A stretch of 64,000 nucleotides of DNA from Bacilli bacterium (GTDB taxonomy: Bacteria; Bacillota_I; Bacilli_A; RF39; UBA660), in assembly GCA_900752905.1 (NCBI GenBank), contig CAADWX010000019.1, positions 14,911 to 78,910 on the forward strand, given 5' to 3'. Within the stretch, counting starts at the first letter, position 1; each line of letters opens with the position of its first letter. Positions 13,919 through 22,461 of this stretch are shown one piece after another. The notes under the pieces are model-generated. The model did not search any database. It was not told the DNA's origin and saw nothing but the letters and a program-made list of their open reading frames with translations. The position numbers and the translations under genes are program-made.

Positions 13919-16804
13919 ATGAATTTTGTACCACTTTATATAAAAACTGATAATTCATTATTAAATAGTATGATTAAAATATCAGATTTAGTAAAATATG
14001 CTTTAAAAAATAATATTAAAGCCTTAACTATTACAGATAATAATATGTATGGTGTTATGGAATTTTATACTGAATGTATAAATAATAAAATAAAACCAAT
14101 AGTTGGTCTTGAAATTAATTATAATAATATAACTTTTGTACTTTATGCGAAGAATATAGAAGGTTATTATAATTTAGTTAAATTGAGTACTTTAATAAGT
14201 GAAAATAATCTTGATTTTGAATCTTTAAAAAATAATAGTTCTGATCTTATATTAATTTTACCTTTTGAATACAAAGATAATAATATTAAGTCTTTATATG
14301 AGGATATATTTATTGGGGTAAAAGATATATATGAGTATAATTCTTATAATGAAAATAATTCTGTTTATTTTAATAAAGTTTTATATTTAGAAGAAAATGA
14401 TTATATTTATATTAATTATTTAAAATCTATAAGAGATGGTAGTGCTTTTTCAAATGAATTATTAGATAATGATTTAAAAGAATTTAGTTATATAGAAAAA
14501 AATTATCCTAAGACTTTAGTTAATTTATCTAAAATAGTAGATATGTGTAATTTAAAAATAGAGAAAAGGGATGATTTATTACCTAAATATACACTTCAAA
14601 ATAGTTATGAAATTTTAAAGGATAAGGTAAAAGAAGGTATTAAGAGAATTTTTGGTAAAAGTGTTCCTAAAGTATACATAGATAGGTGTAAATATGAACT
14701 TGATGTTATTAATAAAATGGGATTTTGTGATTATTTCTTAATAGTTTCTGATTATGTATCGTATGCTAAGGGAAATGGTATTTTAGTTGGACCTGGAAGA
14801 GGTAGTGCAGCGGGTTCTTTGGTATCTTATCTTTTAGATATAACTGAAATAGATCCTATAAGATATAATTTATTATTTGAAAGATTTTTAAATCCAAGTA
14901 GAGTTACAATGCCTGATATTGATATAGATTTTGATTATATGAGAAGGGAAGAAGTAATAAATTATTGTATAAATAAATATGGTAAAAAGAGGGTTGCTGG
15001 GATAATAACATTTTCTACATTTGGAGCTAAACAGGCTATAAGAGATATATGTAAGATAAAGAATATAGATTTAAAAGAAACTGATTATATATGTGGTATG
15101 ATAGATTCTAAATATAATTTGAAAGAAAATTATGATAATAGTAGTAAAATAAGAGATTTTATTAATAAAAGTGAAATAAGAAAATCTATATATAAAATAG
15201 CTATTAAAATAGAAGGCTTAAAAAGACAAACTAGTGTGCATGCTTGTGGTATTGTAATTTGTTCTAAAGACTTAGATAGTGTTATTCCTCTTAAGTATCA
15301 AGAAAATATTTATTTAACAGGTTATGATATGAATTATTTAGAAAAATTAGGTCTATTAAAAATGGATTTTCTAGGTCTTAAAAATTTAACTATAATAGAT
15401 TCTATAATAAAAGATATAAATGATCCAAATATTAGTTTTTCATCTATTCCTTTAAATGATAGAAAGACTTTAGATTTATTTAAATGCGCTAATACGATTG
15501 GAATATTTCAATTTGAATCTAAAGGTATGATAGATTTTTTAAGAAGATTTAAACCTGATTCTTTTGAGGATCTATTTGCTGCTATAGCGCTTTATAGACC
15601 AGGACCTATGGATAATATTGGAAAATATATTGATAGAAAAAATGGAATTGAAGAGATAACATATATAGATCCTTGTTTAGAAGATATTTTAAAAAGTACT
15701 TATGGAATAATTATATATCAGGAACAAATAATGCGTATTGCTTCTGTTTATGCAGGATATACGTTAAGTGAAGCTGATATATTAAGACGTGCTATAAGTA
15801 AGAAAAAAGAAAATGTTTTAATTGAACAGAGAAATAAATTTATAGAAAAAGCTAGTAAGTGTGGAAGAAGTGTTGAACAATCTAATAAGATATATGATAT
15901 GATTTTAAAATTTGCATCTTATGGATTTAATAGATCACATTCTGTAGCGTATGCTATTATTTCATATAAAATGGCTTATTTAAAGGCACATTATCCTTCT
16001 TTATTTATGAAACAGTTATTGAATATGTCTATTTCATCTAATGTAAAAGAGTATTTATATGAAGCTAAATTAAATAATGTTGAAATTTTAAAACCTGATA
16101 TTAATTTAAGTTCTAATAAGTATGAGGATTTTAATGGAAAATTAAGAATTCCTTTTAATTCTATAAAAGGAATAAGTCTTGGTATTTCATCTTATATAAT
16201 TCGTGAAAGAGAAAATGGTAAATATAAAGATATTTATGATTTTATAAAAAGAATGAATAAGTATAAAATTTCAAGAAATATAATTGAAAGTTTAATTTTA
16301 GCTGGTTGTTTTGATAATGAATTTAATAGAAAAACTTTATTTGAAAATTTAGATTTAATACTAAATTATGCTTCTATTTCACTCGATATTGAAGATGGCT
16401 TAATAGAAAAACCTGAACTTAATTTATATCGTGAATATACTAAGAAAGAATTAATGAAAATAGAACATGATATATTTGGATTTTATTTAAGTTATCATCC
16501 TGTTACTGAAATTAGAATTGAAAAAGGTAATAGTTATGATATTTTGAGTGTTGGTAAATCATTTAATAAAAGAATAAATATAATATTAGAGGTAAATAAG
16601 AAAAAAGAATTAAAAACTAAAAATAATGATTTAATGTGTTTTTTAACATGTAGTGATGAGTTAAGTGAAATTGATGTTGTAGTATTTCCTGATGTTTACA
16701 AAGAAATTAATGTAAAGGAAGGAGATATAATTAATTTAACAGCTCGTGTTGAAAAAAGATTTGATAAATATCAACTTTTAGCTAATAAAATAGAAATATT
16801 ATAA
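13919..16804 (+). CDS. dnaE: DNA polymerase III alpha subunit DnaE
   Basis: 961 residues, somewhat shorter than the usual 1,050-1,160. Order: PHP-like domain (1-~200), palm and fingers (GILVGPGRGSAAGSLVSYLL; catalytic PDIDIDF at ~332-338 with D333 and D335), FNRSHSVAYAIISYKMAYLK (thumb/fingers), helix-hairpin-helix region, and a C-terminal OB fold ending in the last ~90 residues. The PHP domain has lost its metal ligands: the usual HLHxH reads PLYIKT and TDHGNMYG reads TDNNMYG. In PolC-containing bacteria DnaE extends primers before handing over to PolC. The ATG follows TAAGGAGG. Next in line is DinB. Confidence 0.96.
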   Translation: MNFVPLYIKTDNSLLNSMIKISDLVKYALKNNIKALTITDNNMYGVMEFYTECINNKIKPIVGLEINYNNITFVLYAKNIEGYYNLVKLSTLISENNLDFESLKNNSSDLILILPFEYKDNNIKSLYEDIFIGVKDIYEYNSYNENNSVYFNKVLYLEENDYIYINYLKSIRDGSAFSNELLDNDLKEFSYIEKNYPKTLVNLSKIVDMCNLKIEKRDDLLPKYTLQNSYEILKDKVKEGIKRIFGKSVPKVYIDRCKYELDVINKMGFCDYFLIVSDYVSYAKGNGILVGPGRGSAAGSLVSYLLDITEIDPIRYNLLFERFLNPSRVTMPDIDIDFDYMRREEVINYCINKYGKKRVAGIITFSTFGAKQAIRDICKIKNIDLKETDYICGMIDSKYNLKENYDNSSKIRDFINKSEIRKSIYKIAIKIEGLKRQTSVHACGIVICSKDLDSVIPLKYQENIYLTGYDMNYLEKLGLLKMDFLGLKNLTIIDSIIKDINDPNISFSSIPLNDRKTLDLFKCANTIGIFQFESKGMIDFLRRFKPDSFEDLFAAIALYRPGPMDNIGKYIDRKNGIEEITYIDPCLEDILKSTYGIIIYQEQIMRIASVYAGYTLSEADILRRAISKKKENVLIEQRNKFIEKASKCGRSVEQSNKIYDMILKFASYGFNRSHSVAYAIISYKMAYLKAHYPSLFMKQLLNMSISSNVKEYLYEAKLNNVEILKPDINLSSNKYEDFNGKLRIPFNSIKGISLGISSYIIRERENGKYKDIYDFIKRMNKYKISRNIIESLILAGCFDNEFNRKTLFENLDLILNYASISLDIEDGLIEKPELNLYREYTKKELMKIEHDIFGFYLSYHPVTEIRIEKGNSYDILSVGKSFNKRINIILEVNKKKELKTKNNDLMCFLTCSDELSEIDVVVFPDVYKEINVKEGDIINLTARVEKRFDKYQLLANKIEIL

Positions 16805-16820
16805 TTTTCTATTTTTTCTT
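16788..16820 (+). terminator. Weak terminator after dnaE
   Basis: ATAGAAA...TTTTCTAT followed by six T. The stem overlaps the last codons of dnaE and is AT-only, so it may be leaky. Confidence 0.5.
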
Positions 16821-16862
16821 TATACGAAAAAATGTTTGTGATATAATTTGGGTGGTGATACT

Positions 16863-18068
16863 ATGGAGAGAATAATAATGCATATAGATGTTAATAATGC
16901 TTTTTTATCTTGGAGCGCAATAGATTTATTAAATAAAGGATATAAATATGATATTAGGAATAGTTATGCTGTAATAGGTGGAGATGAAAAAAAGAGAAGT
17001 GGTATAGTACTAGCTAAATCTACATCAGCTAAAAAGTTAGGTATTGTTACAGCTGAAACTTTATATAGTGCAAGAAAGAAATGTAAGGTATTAAAAGTAT
17101 ATCCTCCTAATTTTAAGTTTTATAATGAAATGTCAAATAAATTTTTCTCTCTTTTAAGAAAATATACACCTGATATTGAAATTGCTAGTATAGATGAATG
17201 TTATTTGGATTATGGAAAGGTAAAATCATTGTATGGTGATGAAATTAACTTTGCGTATAAAATAAAAGATGAAATAAAAAACACTTTGGGTTTTACTGTA
17301 AATATAGGTATAGCAAATAATAAATTATGTGCAAAGATGGCAAGTGATTTTTCTAAACCTGATAAGGTACATACTTTATATGAGAATGAAGTTAAAGAAA
17401 AAATGTATCCTTTAGATGTTGGAGATTTATTTGGAATAGGTAAACGTACTGTGCCAAAATTAAATTCTCTTGGTATATATAAAATATCTGATTTAGCTTT
17501 AGCAGATCCTGTTATGTTAGAAAAATATTTTAAAAATCAGGCTTATGTAATGATAAAAAGTGCAAATGGTATAGATGATAGTATTGTTGATTCTAATGAA
17601 TATCATCCTTCATGTATTGGTAATGAAATAACTTTACCACATAATATTTCAAGTAAAAGAGAAGCTTATGATAAACTTTTAATTTTATCTGAATATGTAA
17701 GTAAAAGATTAAGAAAAGAAGAAAAATATGCTAGTGTTGTATGTGTTACTATAAAAGATGAGTTTCTAAAAAGACGTTCACATCAAAAGAAATTATTAAA
17801 TGAAACAAATATAGAAAAAGAAATATATAAAACAGCATGTATGATTTTTGATGAATTTTGGAATGGAGAAAATATAAGACTAATTGGTATTAGATTAGAT
17901 GGACTTACATTGTCGAAAAAATATCAAGGTTCTATTTTTGAAAATGTTGAAAAAAGAGAACATGATGAGAAAATAGATAAACTTATCGATAATATTAATT
18001 TTAAATTTGGAAAAAACACTATCAAAAAAGCTGGAATAGATAATCTTAATTCCAAAAAAGAGGTATAA
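16863..18068 (+). CDS. dinB: DNA polymerase IV (Y-family, DinB/UmuC)
   Basis: 401 residues from the ATG at 16863 (ribosome site GGTGGTGAT). The catalytic blocks HIDVNNAFLSW and SIDECYLDYG carry the metal-binding Asp and Glu residues; the little-finger domain fills the last ~120 residues. The family performs translesion synthesis without proofreading. A -10 box TATAAT sits just before the ribosome site, so dinB has its own promoter in the dnaE-dinB gap. No SOS box is evident there. Confidence 0.95.
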   Translation: MERIIMHIDVNNAFLSWSAIDLLNKGYKYDIRNSYAVIGGDEKKRSGIVLAKSTSAKKLGIVTAETLYSARKKCKVLKVYPPNFKFYNEMSNKFFSLLRKYTPDIEIASIDECYLDYGKVKSLYGDEINFAYKIKDEIKNTLGFTVNIGIANNKLCAKMASDFSKPDKVHTLYENEVKEKMYPLDVGDLFGIGKRTVPKLNSLGIYKISDLALADPVMLEKYFKNQAYVMIKSANGIDDSIVDSNEYHPSCIGNEITLPHNISSKREAYDKLLILSEYVSKRLRKEEKYASVVCVTIKDEFLKRRSHQKKLLNETNIEKEIYKTACMIFDEFWNGENIRLIGIRLDGLTLSKKYQGSIFENVEKREHDEKIDKLIDNINFKFGKNTIKKAGIDNLNSKKEV

Positions 18069-18196
18069 TTATATCGAATTAAAAAAATTGAAAATAGTAA
18101 AAAAATAAAAGAAAAATTAGATGAGTTATTTAAATGATGACTTTTCTGTTTATTTTTGATATAATTTAGTAAATAATTTAGAAAATAGGTGATAAT

Positions 18197-19378
18197 ATGA
18201 ATGTTGGGATAGATTTTGTAAAACCTGGTATGATTGTAATGGAGGATATTTTTATAAAATCAACAAAATTGATAAGAGATGGGTATGAGCTTACTGATTC
18301 AATAATAAAAATGTTAAAAAGCAATGACATAAAAAAGGTGAAAATTAAAACTAAAGCTGATTTTAAAATGAATGAGACTGTTGGTGATGAGGTTAGAAAT
18401 ATCGTGATAAAATCATTAAAAAATTTTGATTATGTAAATATAAGAGATATTATAAAAAGTTCTACCGAATTAGCAAATTCAATAACTGAAAGTAATTCTT
18501 TTAATTTTGATTTAAAAAGGTATTTTATTCCAAGGAATGAAGATTATGAACATAGTTTAAATGTCGCTCAATTTGCTTGTGCATTATGCAAGGTATATAA
18601 TAAAGTTCATCCTGAAAATCAAGTTAAGATAGAAGAGGTTTCTATGGCTGCTATTTTACATGATATTGGAAGACAAACTATAAATGATAGTGATTTGAAA
18701 AAAATGAATGAAAATGTAAATAATTTAAATTCGGATTATTTCCCTGGATATAGCGACGAATATTTTGAAAAGTATGATGAGTCAAATTTTCCTATATATG
18801 ATTTTGCTATAATTAAGGATAATCCACAAATTCCATCTCCTGTTAAAACAGCTCTTCTTTTACAAAGAGAAAATTTTAGCAAAGATATGGCAGGACCTCT
18901 TCATGCAAGTGAGACTTATTTACAGGAACAAAGTAAAAAAACTGCATATACTATGTCAAAAATAATTCATATATGTGATATTTATGAGTATTTGATTAGA
19001 AAGTCATTATCTTTGAATGAATCTGTATCGAATGTAATCGAAATAATGAATACGTATAAAGAAAATGGAGGCATTGATCCAGAAATGTTAAAATTATTAT
19101 TTTTTAGTATCCCTTTATATGGCGTAGGTACTAAGGTTATATTAAGTGGAAATATAAGTAATAATGGTATAACTATAGATTTAAATGATAAAGAAGCTAC
19201 TGTAGTAGATTATGATTATAAAAATCCGACAAGGCCAGTTATTAATGTAAGTGGTATAAATATTCCACTTATGAAGTGTAATACATTAACAATAAAAAAA
19301 ATAGCTCCTATTAATTATGAAGAGATATTTGAAATTGAAAATTCAGAAAATAGTGTAAATAAAGGAAGAAGTTTATAG
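18197..19378 (+). CDS. HD-domain (HD-GYP-like) protein, GYP motif degenerate
   Basis: 393 residues. The first ~65 resemble the small N-terminal domain of HD-GYP proteins (VKPGMIVMEDIFI). The middle has EHSLNVAQFACAL and AAILHDIGRQ (His-Asp pair of the HD metal site). The later HHE...GYP region is replaced by QRENFSKDMAGPLHASE, so c-di-GMP hydrolysis is uncertain. The last ~80 residues are a beta-rich tail (VGTKVILSGNISNNGI) as in other HD-GYP proteins. It stands alone between terminators. With the degenerate GGDEF protein at 10480 it suggests reduced or altered cyclic-nucleotide signalling. Confidence 0.75.
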   Translation: MNVGIDFVKPGMIVMEDIFIKSTKLIRDGYELTDSIIKMLKSNDIKKVKIKTKADFKMNETVGDEVRNIVIKSLKNFDYVNIRDIIKSSTELANSITESNSFNFDLKRYFIPRNEDYEHSLNVAQFACALCKVYNKVHPENQVKIEEVSMAAILHDIGRQTINDSDLKKMNENVNNLNSDYFPGYSDEYFEKYDESNFPIYDFAIIKDNPQIPSPVKTALLLQRENFSKDMAGPLHASETYLQEQSKKTAYTMSKIIHICDIYEYLIRKSLSLNESVSNVIEIMNTYKENGGIDPEMLKLLFFSIPLYGVGTKVILSGNISNNGITIDLNDKEATVVDYDYKNPTRPVINVSGINIPLMKCNTLTIKKIAPINYEEIFEIENSENSVNKGRSL

Positions 19379-19395
19379 AAAGTCTTCTTTTTTTT
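19364..19395 (+). terminator. Terminator after the HD-domain gene
   Basis: GAAGA...TCTTC over a 13-base loop, then nine T. The T-run is followed by AGTATAAT, the -10 of tex. Confidence 0.65.
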
Positions 19396-19419
19396 TAGTA
19401 TAATGTATTAGGTGATAAA

Positions 19420-21576
19420 ATGAATGATAATATAATTAAAGAAATTAGTTTAAATTTAAATATAAAGGATGAACAGGTAAGAACTGTTCTTAAATTATTG
19501 GAAGAAGGAAATACTATTCCATTTATTGCTCGTTATAGAAAAGAAGCAACAGGTGCTTTAGATGAAGAAAATATAAGGAGTATAAATGAGGTATATGAGT
19601 ATCAAATTAATTTGCTTAAAAGAAAAGAAGATGTTATTAGGTTAATTGATGAAAAAGGATTAATGACTGATGATTTAAAGAATTCTATTATGTCTTGTTC
19701 TAAATTGGTTGAAGTAGAAGATTTATATAGACCTTATAAAGAAAAGAAAAAAACTAAAGCTACTGAAGCTATAAAAAATGGTCTTGAACCTTTAGCAAAA
19801 ATAATTATGTCATTTCCAACAAAAGGAAGTATAGATGATATAGCTCAAAAGTATTTAAATGAGAATGTTAAAGATATAAATTCTGCTATAGAAGGAGCAT
19901 CTTTTATTATTGCTGAATGGATTAGTGATAATGCTTATTATAGAAAATATATAAGAAATTATACATATAAGAATGGTATTATAACATGTAATGTAAAGAA
20001 GGATAATCCTGATACAAATAAAGTATATGAAATGTATTATAATTATAGTGAAAGAATTAAAGATATAAAACCTCATAGAGTTCTAGCTATAAATAGAGCA
20101 GAAAATGAAAAAGTGATAACTGTTAATATAGATATAAATGTAGATGAAATATATAATTTTTTAGAATCTAAGTTAATTAAAAATAAATCTAGTTTTGTAT
20201 GTGATATTGTAAGTAATGCTATAAAAGATAGTTATAAAAGACTTATATCTCCATCTATAGAAAGAGAAATAAGAAGTGATTTAAAGGAAAAAGCTGATGT
20301 TGTAGCAATAGATAATTTTAGTCATAATGTTGAAAGTTTATTACTTCAACCTCCTCTTAAGGAAAGAGTTGTACTTGCATTTGATCCTGGATATGTAAAT
20401 GGATGTAAATTAGCTGTTGTAGATAAGAATGGAAAATATTTAGATTCTACTGTAATAAAACCATTTTTAAATAATGTTAATTCTATTAATTTAAAAAAAT
20501 GCAAAGATGAAGTGGTTAATTTAATAAAAAAATATAATGTTGATGTTATTGCTATAGGAAATGGAACAGCATCTCGTGAAAGTGAAGCTTTTTGCGCTGA
20601 TATGATTAAAGAATATAAATTAAATACTAAGTATGTTATTGTATCAGAGGCTGGTGCTTCAATTTATAGTGCATCACCACTTGCTATATCAGAATTTCCT
20701 GATTTAGCTGTTGAGAAAAGAAGTGCAGTATCAATTGGAAGAAGATTACAAGATCCTTTATCTGAACTCGTAAAAATTCCACCTGAAGGTATAGGTGTTG
20801 GATTATATCAACATGATGTATCTCAAAAAAATCTAAAAGAAAGTTTGGATTTTGTGGTTAGTAAAGCTGTAAATAGTGTTGGTGTAAATGTAAATATAGC
20901 GTCACCCGCACTTTTAAAATATGTATCTGGTATGCAGAAGAAGAATATTGATAAATTAATTGAATATAGAGAAAAGAATGGTAAAATTAATTCTAGATTA
21001 GAGCTTAAGAAAAATAAAATATTAAGTGATAAAGTTTATGAACAAGCAATTGGATTTTTAAGAATTCAAGATGCTGAAAATATTTTAGATGAAACTAGTA
21101 TCCATCCAGAAAGTTATTCAGCTACTTTAAAATTATTAAGTGAACTTAATTTAAATGTTAGTGATATTGGTACTGATAAATTAAAAAATATTTTAAAAGA
21201 TATTAATATTTCAATTTATGCAAATAAAATAGGTACTGATATTTATACTTTAGAAGATATTGTTAAATCTTTGATAAGCCCTAATAGAGATCCAAGAGAT
21301 GAAATGCCTCAACCAATGTTAAAAAGTGATGTTCTTCATATAGAAGATTTAAGTGTTGGTATGAAGTTACAGGGAACTGTTAGAAATGTAGTTGATTTTG
21401 GAGCATTTATAGATATTGGTCTTCATAATGATGGACTTGTTCATATTTCTAAAATTACAAATAAGTATATAAAACATCCAAGTGAAATATTGAGTGTTGG
21501 TGATATCGTTGATTGTTATGTAATAGATATAAATAGGGATAAGGAAAAGGTATCTTTATCTTTAATTAAAGAATAA
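19420..21576 (+). CDS. tex: Tex family RNA-binding transcription accessory protein
   Basis: 718 residues, normal for Tex. N-terminal helical part (EGNTIPFIARYRKEATGALDE), YqgF/RNase H-like domain (ERVVLAFDPGYVNGCKLAVV), helix-hairpin-helix segments (about 490-560) and a C-terminal S1 domain (GTVRNVVDFGAFIDIGLHND). Tex binds nucleic acid and influences transcription. Start after AGGTGATAAA. It ends with a hairpin terminator. Confidence 0.95.
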   Translation: MNDNIIKEISLNLNIKDEQVRTVLKLLEEGNTIPFIARYRKEATGALDEENIRSINEVYEYQINLLKRKEDVIRLIDEKGLMTDDLKNSIMSCSKLVEVEDLYRPYKEKKKTKATEAIKNGLEPLAKIIMSFPTKGSIDDIAQKYLNENVKDINSAIEGASFIIAEWISDNAYYRKYIRNYTYKNGIITCNVKKDNPDTNKVYEMYYNYSERIKDIKPHRVLAINRAENEKVITVNIDINVDEIYNFLESKLIKNKSSFVCDIVSNAIKDSYKRLISPSIEREIRSDLKEKADVVAIDNFSHNVESLLLQPPLKERVVLAFDPGYVNGCKLAVVDKNGKYLDSTVIKPFLNNVNSINLKKCKDEVVNLIKKYNVDVIAIGNGTASRESEAFCADMIKEYKLNTKYVIVSEAGASIYSASPLAISEFPDLAVEKRSAVSIGRRLQDPLSELVKIPPEGIGVGLYQHDVSQKNLKESLDFVVSKAVNSVGVNVNIASPALLKYVSGMQKKNIDKLIEYREKNGKINSRLELKKNKILSDKVYEQAIGFLRIQDAENILDETSIHPESYSATLKLLSELNLNVSDIGTDKLKNILKDINISIYANKIGTDIYTLEDIVKSLISPNRDPRDEMPQPMLKSDVLHIEDLSVGMKLQGTVRNVVDFGAFIDIGLHNDGLVHISKITNKYIKHPSEILSVGDIVDCYVIDINRDKEKVSLSLIKE

Positions 21577-21582
21577 TAAAAA

Positions 21583-21617
21583 ATTGCTTAATTTAAATAA
21601 TTAAGTGATTTTTTTAT
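21583..21617 (+). terminator. Terminator after tex
   Basis: CTTAATT-TAAAT-AATTAAG followed by TGATTTTTTT. Confidence 0.75.
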
Positions 21618-21683
21618 TATTAACTGTATAATAAGTATAGTTTATATATATAAAATAGAATATATGATAATAAAATTAAAAAG

Positions 21684-21717
21684 AAATAATATTTTTGTTA
21701 TTTTACAAATATTATTT
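21684..21717. promoter_or_regulatory. Inverted repeat upstream of the ABC exporter operon
   Basis: AAATAATATTTTTGT and ACAAATATTATTT form a near-perfect inverted repeat (13 of 15 positions) with a six-base centre, 39 bases before the first ATPase gene. There is no T-run behind it, so an operator for a dimeric regulator is more likely than a terminator. No regulator gene adjoins. Confidence 0.45.
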
Positions 21718-21755
21718 AATGTTTTATAATGTTTTTGTTTTAAAAAGGAGGTATT

Positions 21756-22460
21756 ATGGAACTATATAAATTAGAAAATGTATTTAAAACATATAAAAAA
21801 AGTAATAATTTAAATCATGCTCTTAAGAATATTAATTTATCTATTAATAAAGGAGAGATTGTAGTTATTTTAGGGCCAAGTGGTAGTGGTAAAAGTACAA
21901 TGTTAAATATTTTATCCGGAATAGATTCTCCTACTGAAGGTAAAGTGTTTTATGAAGATAAAAGAATTGATAATTTAAGTAGCAATTTACTTACAACGTA
22001 TAGAAAAAATAATTTAGGTTTTATATTTCAAAGTTATAATTTAATATCGAATTTAACAGTTAAAGAAAACATTGAAATGGGAGGACATCTTTCTTCTAAT
22101 CCTTTAGATATTAAAGATATAGTAGATGTTGTTGGACTTTCTTCTCATATAAATAAATATCCTTATCAATTATCTGGTGGTCAAATGCAAAGGGTTGCTA
22201 TAGCACGTGCTATTGTAAAAAATCCTAATGTTTTATTTTGTGATGAACCAACAGGAGCTTTGGATGAAGAAACTGGTAAGAATGTTTTAAAATTATTGCA
22301 AGATATAAATAAAGAATATAAAACAACTATGATAATAGTAACTCATAATCCATCTATTGCTTATATGGCTGATACTGTTATTCGTATGAACAGTGGTGAG
22401 ATATTAGAAATTTCTAAAAATAAGAAAAAATTGGATGCTTTAGATTTGAGGTGGGCATAG
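21756..22460 (+). CDS. ABC transporter ATPase (MacB/LolD-BceA type)
   Basis: 234 residues. Walker A GPSGSGKST (~40-48), Q-loop FIFQSYNL, signature LSGGQMQRVAIARA, Walker B VLFCDEPTGALDEE, H-loop IIVTHN. The type matches the MacB/FtsE/BceA group that drives FtsX-like permeases. AAAAAGGAGG precedes the ATG. Its stop overlaps the ribosome site of the permease gene, so the three genes form one operon. A short C-terminal tail (KKKLDALDLRWA) has a counterpart in the second ATPase. Confidence 0.95.
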   Translation: MELYKLENVFKTYKKSNNLNHALKNINLSINKGEIVVILGPSGSGKSTMLNILSGIDSPTEGKVFYEDKRIDNLSSNLLTTYRKNNLGFIFQSYNLISNLTVKENIEMGGHLSSNPLDIKDIVDVVGLSSHINKYPYQLSGGQMQRVAIARAIVKNPNVLFCDEPTGALDEETGKNVLKLLQDINKEYKTTMIIVTHNPSIAYMADTVIRMNSGEILEISKNKKKLDALDLRWA

Positions 22461-22461
22461 T

